From JADCRZ01 sp039921525 (GTDB lineage: Bacteria; Bacteroidota; Bacteroidia; Chitinophagales; Chitinophagaceae), in NCBI GenBank assembly GCA_039921525.1, contig JBDSBP010000124.1, positions 7,904 to 71,903 of the forward strand: DNA of 64,000 nucleotides, given 5' to 3'. The position numbers were made by a program, and so were the translations under genes. The notes below the pieces were generated by a model, which was not told the DNA's origin, ran no database searches, and saw nothing but the letters and a program-made list of their open reading frames with translations. This document shows, piece after piece, positions 63,815 to 64,000 of this stretch; positions within the stretch are counted from its first letter, which is position 1; each line of letters starts with the position of its first letter.

Positions 63815-63894
63815 ATAAAGGTACAATGTTTAAGGATAACGATACAAGTTGCATGCTAATTGCGAAGGAGCAAGGAGTGGAAGTGTTAAAATTA

Positions 63895-64000
63895 GGCTAT
63901 CGGCTATCGGCTATCGGCTATCGGCTATCGGCTATCGGCTATCGGCTATCGGCTATCGGCTATCGGCTATCGGCTATCGGCTATCGGCTATCGGCTATCG
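63895..64000. repeat. Perfect GGCTATC tandem array, at least 15 copies
   Basis: From 63895 to the end of the window the sequence is an uninterrupted series of GGCTATC units without a single variant (106 bases), and it continues past the edge. All other GGCTATC arrays here are short and degenerate. Forward translation gives the same heptapeptide (GYRLSAI) in all three frames. Confidence 0.97.

Noticed and set aside
63895..64000. The terminal repeat as a CRISPR array
   Set aside because: Units are 7 bp, contiguous and without unique spacers, and there are no cas genes in the window.

Overview
The window comes from a member of the Bacteroidota, most likely a Chitinophagaceae-like soil or freshwater lineage. 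The signs are a SusC-type receptor, outer-membrane receptors with carboxypeptidase-regulatory domains, bacillithiol genes (BshC and a YfiT-type transferase), the rpmB-rpmG-DUF4295-ftsY-rimO block, weak Shine-Dalgarno signals, and promoters that fit TTTG-N19-21-TAnnTTTG. The family-level guess is inference. Coding density is high outside the repeat-filled gaps.

Left part (1-20 kb), mostly on the minus strand. A glycan-use locus reads sialidase, GH20 hexosaminidase, then the 5' part of a susC gene that runs off the left edge. After it come a truncated phytanoyl-CoA-dioxygenase-like gene, a DJ-1/PfpI protein, a DUF4349 lipoprotein, a TIM-barrel sugar isomerase-like protein, a cytochrome c/PQQ-type dehydrogenase fusion, DUF3891, a dipeptide epimerase, a GH77 4-alpha-glucanotransferase with starch-binding domains, a GH109 enzyme, an S41 protease and tRNA-His.

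Middle (20-41 kb). Here are DUF445, an outer-membrane beta-barrel receptor, a LysE exporter, a CCG-type Fe-S protein, a DinB protein, a subtilisin, an ALDH7-type dehydrogenase, a pseudogene broken by a small inverted-repeat element, a lone response regulator, panB, the ppk1-ppx operon, a Rof-like small protein, the ribosomal protein/ftsY/rimO block, and a ketoglutarate-semialdehyde-type dehydrogenase.

Right part (41-64 kb). A carbohydrate run (GH127, aldose 1-epimerase, SMP-30-like propeller) is followed by bshC, a DUF6929-like protein, purE, a three-gene RND efflux operon, purK, an L,D-transpeptidase with a TonB_C-like tail, fbp, a CAP-domain protein, an orphan ABC ATPase with a bacillithiol-transferase-like gene, a NUDIX hydrolase, folC and tonB. 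The window ends inside a perfect heptanucleotide tandem array.

The strongest unexplained signal is between the genes. Most repeat-bearing gaps hold tandem arrays with a strict 7-bp period. They belong to several sequence families (GGTATGA, GGCTATC, AATTAAT/GGTTAAT, GGTTTAA, and a TTCGTTA-like family). They are often arranged as inverted pairs able to form long hairpins, and often start at or within a few bases of a stop codon. They sit beside GC-rich REP-like palindromes, a palindromic repeat beginning TTTGTCTGAACC, and at least two MITE-like elements, one of which has interrupted a gene.
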